DNA from: Pelomonas dachongensis
Lineage (GTDB): Bacteria; Pseudomonadota; Gammaproteobacteria; Burkholderiales; Burkholderiaceae_C
DNA length: 64,000 nucleotides
NCBI RefSeq assembly: GCF_043555865.1
Contig: NZ_JBIGHY010000007.1
Coordinates: forward strand, 248,001 to 312,000
Direction of reading: 5' to 3'
The position numbers and the translations under genes are program-made. This document shows positions 59,921 through 64,000 of the stretch, piece after piece (positions within the stretch are counted from its first letter, which is position 1; every line of letters starts with the position of its first letter). Under the pieces are notes generated by a model. That model saw only the letters and a program-made list of their open reading frames with translations. It did no database searches and was not told the origin of the DNA.

Positions 59921-60331
59921 TCAGCGGTTCGTCTTCGGCTTCGCGGGCAGCGACGCGGCCGACCCGCGCTCGCAAGCGGCCTTCTCCTGCGCGGTGCCGG
60001 CGGCCAAGCAGCGCGCAGCATCGTCATTGACGCCGCCCGGGATGCTGCCGGCCGGGGCCGATGCCGACGTGGCGGGTGTGACATTTCTGGAGCGCAGGGG
60101 CAGTGAAATCTGCGGGATCACGCGCTCCTCGGGCCGTTGCACGCCGGGTTCCTTCGCGTTCTCTGCCGCACGGATGGCGGGGTTGCGCGTCGGCACCTGC
60201 CGCGAGGCCGCCGTGTCAGGCACCGGCGCCGACGCAGGCAGCGGCATGGGCTTGGCAGGCTGGGCCACGGCGGTGCTGGCGAGGGCCGCCGCGAGGAGGC
60301 CGCCGGTGATGGCGTCGACAACGAGTCTCAT
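59921..60331 (-). CDS. Hypothetical exported protein, 136 aa
   Basis: Unrecognised. It has a signal peptide ending near AVAQP (residue 24) and a mature sequence that is Pro/Ala-rich and apparently disordered (PAKPMPLPASAPVPDTAASR). A short C-terminal module follows: 'NDDAARCLAAGTAQEKAACERGS', with two cysteines about 11 residues apart that could form a disulfide. ATG 60331 is preferred; GTG 60343 would add four residues. It is 32 bp upstream of the DUF4126 gene on the same strand and may share its transcript. Confidence 0.6.
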   Translation of the reverse strand: MRLVVDAITGGLLAAALASTAVAQPAKPMPLPASAPVPDTAASRQVPTRNPAIRAAENAKEPGVQRPEERVIPQISLPLRSRNVTPATSASAPAGSIPGGVNDDAARCLAAGTAQEKAACERGSAASLPAKPKTNR

Positions 60332-60439
60332 GGGGCACCGCACGCATCAGTTGCTGGGCTTCCAGTCTGCAGCGCGGCACTGGTCCGGGCTGTAGGAGGC
60401 CGGCTCGCGCTTCGATGGCGCGGCCTCCGATCCGGGCCG

Positions 60440-61099
60440 TCAGCGCCCGGCCGGCAGCCAGTGCAGCGCACCCTCGCCCAGCACGGCGACGCGCGCCCCG
60501 AGCCGGGCAAGTTCACCGCGGCGCAGCGTTAGCGCACCGGTCAGCCCGCCGAAGGCCGGCAGCACCAGCGCGTGCGGCGCATGCACGAAACAAGGCCGCC
60601 GCAACCGGTCGCCGGCACGGCTCCTCAGCCCGATGGCGGGATGCCAGTGCCCCGCCAGCGCAAAACCCGGCGTGCCGGGCGGCGGCGGTTCGTGCGCGGC
60701 CGTCAACGGCCCCAACCCGAGCGCACCATCGACCACCTGCAGCGGCAGCCCGGGCGGGTGGATGCGCCGGTCGTGGTTGCCCAGCACCAGCAGCGTCGGC
60801 ACGCGGTCGGCGAACGCGGCCACCGCGTCCAGCAGCGGCAGTGTCAGGCCTTGCGGGCCATGCCAGAAGTCGCCCAGCACCACGAGCCGCGCCGCGTCGT
60901 GAGCCTGCACCAGCGCGCCCAGCCGCGCCAGCGTGCGCGCGCTGCTGCCGGCCGGCACCGCCTGACCCTGCGCTCGAAACGCCGCGCCCTTGCCCAGGTG
61001 CAGGTCGGCCGCGAAGAGCAGGCGCTGCGCCGGCCACCAGACGGCCCCCTCGGGCAGCAGCCACAGCGTCTCGCCGGCCGCCTCGATGGACAGGCTCAT
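60440..61099 (-). CDS. pdeM: Ligase-associated DNA damage response endonuclease PdeM
   Basis: A 219-aa metallophosphoesterase of the PdeM type. Motifs are FAADLHLGKGAAFRAQG, VLGDFWHGPQG, VLGNHDRRIHP and GHWHPAIGL, with a basic C-terminal region. PdeM proteins are encoded with an Lhr-like helicase, an ATP-dependent ligase and an exonuclease in a bacterial DNA-repair cluster, and that context is present here. ATG 61099 overlaps the helicase stop (ATGA). Family knowledge, not the sequence, supports the nuclease role. Confidence 0.92.
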   Translation of the reverse strand: MSLSIEAAGETLWLLPEGAVWWPAQRLLFAADLHLGKGAAFRAQGQAVPAGSSARTLARLGALVQAHDAARLVVLGDFWHGPQGLTLPLLDAVAAFADRVPTLLVLGNHDRRIHPPGLPLQVVDGALGLGPLTAAHEPPPPGTPGFALAGHWHPAIGLRSRAGDRLRRPCFVHAPHALVLPAFGGLTGALTLRRGELARLGARVAVLGEGALHWLPAGR

Positions 61100-63597
61100 C
61101 GGCGCCTCCGCCGTGTGCGCGGCCGGGTGGCATCGTCCGGCTGGCCGAAGGCGATGCGCGCGTCCACGTCAGGCACCGCCCCGCCACCGGCCGCTGCCTC
61201 CACCTCAGCCAGCATGCGTGTGAGCCGCTGCGCCAGCGACTCGGTCGACGTGCGCTCGCGCAGCCGCTCCACCATCAATGGAAAGGCCAGTGGCGTCGGC
61301 CGTGCCGGCCGCTGAAGGTTCAAGGTCTGCGCCGCCATGCGGTCCAGCGTGCGGCCCAGCGCTGCCACGTCCAGCTCGGCAGACAACAGCTCTGCCTCGG
61401 CCTGGCGCAGCAGCCGGTTGTCCGGGTCGTGCTGGCGGAACACGTCGAAGTACAGCGACGCCGACGCCTGCAGTTGCCGCTGGCTGCGCGCCTCACCGGG
61501 GTGGCTCTGGAAGATCAGCCCGGCGATGCGCGCGATCTGCCGGAAGCGCCGCCGCGCCAGCTCGCTGGCGTTCAGGCTGGCCAGCACGTCGTCGCGCAGC
61601 GTCGCGACGTCCACCGGCGCCAGCAAAGTGGGCAGCCGGGCGGCCCAGTCGACCTCGGTCGCGCTCAGCAGCTCCAGCCCGTACTCGTTCATCGCCATCG
61701 TGAACGTGGCCGGCGTGTCTCGGCCGGCGCGCCACGACAGCAGCGACGCCAGGCCCAGGTGCACGACGCGGCCGGCGAAGGGGTAAAGGAACAGGTGGTG
61801 GCCGTCGGCCGACGTCATCACCTCGGCCAGCAGCTGCTGCGACCCCGGCAGCGCCGACCACTGCGCCTGCAGCTTCAGCAGCGGCGCGACGAAGCGCATC
61901 TCGCGGTCCGCGTAGCGGCCTTGCGTGGCCTGGTCAAAACGCTGCAGCATCGCGTCGGCCAGGGTGTCGGAGATCGGGAATTGGCCGCCGTCCCAGCGCG
62001 GCAGCAACGCCTTGTCCGGCTTGGCCACGCGCACATAAGCCGTCAGGCCTTCCACGCGCACCAGCTCCAGCGCGCGGCCACCGAGCAGGAACACGTCGCC
62101 CGTGCGCAGCCGCGCGATGAAGCCCTCCTCCACCGTCGCGATGCGACCGCCGGTCAGGAACTGCACGCTCATCACGGCGTCAGACACGATGGTGCCAATG
62201 TTGCTGCGGTGGCGCCTGGCGAGGCGCGGGTCGGGCACGCGCCAGACGCCCTCGTCGTCGGGCACGACACGCTGGAAGTCAGGGTAGCTGCGCAGGCTCT
62301 CGCCGCCGTGTCGCACGAAGGCGAGTGCCCAGGCCCAGGCCTCGTCGCTCAGCCCCCGATAGCTGGGCGCGCTGCGCACTTCCGGCAGCAGGTCGTCGGG
62401 GCGGAAGCCACCCCCGAGGGCGACCGTGACGAGGTGCTGCACGAGCACGTCCAGCGGCGCGGCGGGCGGGCGGCGCGGCTCGATGTGGCCGGCCTGCACC
62501 GCCGCGCGCAACGCTGACGCCTCGATGATCTCCAGGCTGTGCGTGGGCACCAGCGTCACGCGCGAGCGCCGGCCCGGCGCGTGCCCGCTGCGGCCGGCGC
62601 GCTGCAGCAGCCGCGCGACACCCTTGGCCGAGCCGATCTGCAGCACCTGCTCCACGGGCAGGAAGTCCACGCCCAGGTCCAGGCTGGCGGTGCAGACGAC
62701 GCACTTGAGCTGACCGGCCTTCATCGCCGCCTCGACCCAGCGGCGTGCCTCGGCGTCCACCGAGCCGTGGTGCAGCGCGATCAACCCGGCCCAGTCCGGC
62801 CGCGCGTCCAGCAGCGCCTGGAACCAGCGCTCGCACTGCGACCGCGTGTTGGTGAACACGAGCGTGCTGGCTGCGGCGTCGATGTGCCCGACGACGGCGG
62901 GCAGCATCGTCAGCCCCATATGCCCCCCCCAGGCGAAGCGCTCGATGCGCGCGGGCAGCAGCGTGTCGATGGTGATCTTCTTGTCCCGCGCACCGCGCAC
63001 GACGATGGCGCCGGGCGCGAGCGTGTCGGCCGCTTCTTCCAGGTTGGCGAGTGTGGCCGACAAGCCCCAGGTCATCAACGCCGGGCTCCAGCGCCGCAGC
63101 CGCGCCAGCGCCAGCTGCAGCTGCACGCCGCGCTTGCTGCCCAGCAGCTCGTGCCATTCGTCGACGACGACGAGACGCACGCGCTTCAGCACGTCGGGCG
63201 CATCGGCGCGCGACAGCATCAGGCTCAGTGACTCGGGGGTCGTGACCAGCGCGGTGGGCCAGCGCCGTTGCTGCGATGCGCGTTCGCCGCTGGTGGTGTC
63301 GCCGGTGCGGGCGGCCAGCGTCCAGCTGGGGGCGAGTGTGGCGGCGGCGTCCTGCAGCGCCAACAGCGTGTCGTGGCTCAGCGCCCGCATCGGGGTCACC
63401 CAGATGACCGTCAGCGGCGCCTCGGTCTTGGCCAGCGACTGCAGTGCGCCGAGCCAGACGGCGAGCGTCTTGCCCGAGCCGGTCGTGGCGTGCAACAGGC
63501 CGGAGTGGCCTTGCTTCATTGCCTTCCAGACGGTCTTCTGAAAGGGGAAGGCTATCCAGCCCTTGGCTTGGAGCCATTCAGTTGTTGGGTTAGCCAT
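61096..63597 (-). CDS. Ligase-associated DNA damage response DEXH-box helicase (Lhr-like)
   Basis: An 833-aa superfamily 2 helicase. Motif I is ATTGSGKTLA (near residue 38), motif II is VVVDEWHELLGS (DEWH), motif III SATLANLEEAA, and motif VI is QRAGRSGHAPG. The C-terminal half is the Lhr-type winged-helix/DEAD-associated region. Its length matches the short Lhr-C form associated with DNA ligase. It unwinds or translocates on DNA or DNA-RNA hybrids during damage response. It is the middle gene of ligase - helicase - PdeM. Confidence 0.95.
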   Translation of the reverse strand: MANPTTEWLQAKGWIAFPFQKTVWKAMKQGHSGLLHATTGSGKTLAVWLGALQSLAKTEAPLTVIWVTPMRALSHDTLLALQDAAATLAPSWTLAARTGDTTSGERASQQRRWPTALVTTPESLSLMLSRADAPDVLKRVRLVVVDEWHELLGSKRGVQLQLALARLRRWSPALMTWGLSATLANLEEAADTLAPGAIVVRGARDKKITIDTLLPARIERFAWGGHMGLTMLPAVVGHIDAAASTLVFTNTRSQCERWFQALLDARPDWAGLIALHHGSVDAEARRWVEAAMKAGQLKCVVCTASLDLGVDFLPVEQVLQIGSAKGVARLLQRAGRSGHAPGRRSRVTLVPTHSLEIIEASALRAAVQAGHIEPRRPPAAPLDVLVQHLVTVALGGGFRPDDLLPEVRSAPSYRGLSDEAWAWALAFVRHGGESLRSYPDFQRVVPDDEGVWRVPDPRLARRHRSNIGTIVSDAVMSVQFLTGGRIATVEEGFIARLRTGDVFLLGGRALELVRVEGLTAYVRVAKPDKALLPRWDGGQFPISDTLADAMLQRFDQATQGRYADREMRFVAPLLKLQAQWSALPGSQQLLAEVMTSADGHHLFLYPFAGRVVHLGLASLLSWRAGRDTPATFTMAMNEYGLELLSATEVDWAARLPTLLAPVDVATLRDDVLASLNASELARRRFRQIARIAGLIFQSHPGEARSQRQLQASASLYFDVFRQHDPDNRLLRQAEAELLSAELDVAALGRTLDRMAAQTLNLQRPARPTPLAFPLMVERLRERTSTESLAQRLTRMLAEVEAAAGGGAVPDVDARIAFGQPDDATRPRTRRRRR

Positions 63598-63641
63598 TCG
63601 CTGCGGTGGCTTGAACAGCCATGCCCAAGCCGTGAGTCACG

Positions 63642-63660
63642 CCCGGCGGCGCCCGCCGGG
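63642..63660 (-). repeat. GC-rich hairpin between DNA ligase and helicase genes
   Basis: CCCGGCGG (63642-63649) and CCGCCGGG (63653-63660) are perfect 8-bp arms with loop CGC in the 117-bp gap 63598-63714. There is no T-tract on either strand. It could dampen read-through from ligase into helicase or stabilise processed mRNA. The rest of the gap shows no gene. Confidence 0.4.
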
Positions 63661-63714
63661 GCGGACTCCCGGCAATGCACCGATCACGCGCACTACTCAC
63701 CCAAGCAACCCGGC

Positions 63715-64000
63715 TCACACCACCTCCATCAGCGCCCGCAGCGAATCCAGCGTATCCGCCTGCCACAACGGCTTGTCCTCCCGGATCCGCAGCATCCGCG
63801 GAAACCGAACCGCGATGCCGCTCTTGTGCCGCGTGCTCGCCTGGATGCCCTCAAAGCCCAGCTCGAACACCATGGACGGCCGCACGCGGCGCACCGGGCC
63901 GAACTTCTCCACCGTGGTCTTGCGGATCACCCTGTCCACGCCCTGGATCTCCTGGTCCGTGAGGCCCGAGTACGCCTTGGCGAAAGGCACCAGCATCAAC
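63715..64000 (-). CDS. ATP-dependent DNA ligase, C-terminal end (partial)
   Basis: About 95 residues read leftward from the window edge to TGA at 63717-63715. The sequence LVPFAKAYSGLTDQEIQGVD, then 'IRKTTVEKFGPVRRVRPSMVFELGFEGIQASTRHKSGIAVRFPR', is the OB-fold end of the ATP-dependent ligases that accompany Lhr/PdeM (LigB/LigC-type). It seals nicks using ATP. The adenylation domain with the KxDG lysine lies beyond the window. A start at 63999 is only the first in-frame start in the visible part, not the gene start. Confidence 0.92.
   Translation of the reverse strand, partial: LMLVPFAKAYSGLTDQEIQGVDRVIRKTTVEKFGPVRRVRPSMVFELGFEGIQASTRHKSGIAVRFPRMLRIREDKPLWQADTLDSLRALMEVV

Overview
The window is strongly GC-rich, gene-dense chromosomal DNA with a heavy third-codon-position G/C bias. 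Gene content and order point to a betaproteobacterium of the order Burkholderiales (Rubrivivax/Roseateles/Leptothrix-like). Indicators are the order slt - NDUFA9-like reductase - GST - cca, the run rsmB - DUF4390 - NtrY-type kinase - Fis-type response regulator, the ubiquinone genes, and a GC-rich hairpin repeat of a kind common in that order. The assignment rests on recalled family and synteny knowledge; no search was run. I saw no phage, insertion sequence, rRNA or CRISPR array.

Layout. 1-4.1 kb: end of a lytic transglycosylase gene, an NAD(P)-binding reductase, a GST, a DUF1272 zinc protein, an SRPBCC protein and cca. 4.2-11.6 kb: a chemoreceptor, then a complete RND efflux operon (adaptor, pump, outer-membrane channel). 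11.6-17.2 kb: a secreted esterase, a thioredoxin-like protein behind a perfect 16-bp palindrome, an MFS transporter, a CorC/HlyC membrane protein, three small unknown genes, and tRNA-Phe with a clear promoter and terminator. 17.2-25.3 kb: the rsmB/NtrYX-like operon, divergent folE plus a BLUF photoreceptor, then queC-lemA-coq7-like. 25.4-31.1 kb: a DUF4139 protein, a 45-aa secreted peptide, proA, a UbiH-type hydroxylase and an aldo/keto reductase. 31.1-39.8 kb: a propeller-sensor diguanylate cyclase, a hemerythrin, and central carbon genes tkt and gap flanking two unknown envelope proteins.

39.8-47.6 kb is the most accessory-looking part. It holds an HPP membrane protein with an apparent frameshift, a CPA2 antiporter, and a Phd/PIN toxin-antitoxin pair with an operator-like repeat. 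The toxin gene overlaps a flavin-dependent halogenase gene. A YciI protein, an SDR lacking its catalytic Tyr/Lys, a GyrI-like protein and a PHA-depolymerase-type esterase follow. 47.7-58.7 kb: metallophosphoesterase and lipid kinase, a serine hydrolase, a BaeSR-like two-component system, and a second, divergent RND efflux operon. 58.7-64 kb: stress and zinc-finger small proteins, DUF4126, and most of the ligase-associated DNA repair cluster (DNA ligase, Lhr-like helicase, PdeM nuclease).

Much of the window is housekeeping: tRNA maturation and modification, ubiquinone, proline, folate, pentose phosphate, glycolysis and envelope maintenance. The least explained parts are the toxin-antitoxin/halogenase overlap cluster, the folE-BLUF pair, the degenerate SDR with its GyrI-like partner, and the small secreted or membrane proteins of unknown function.
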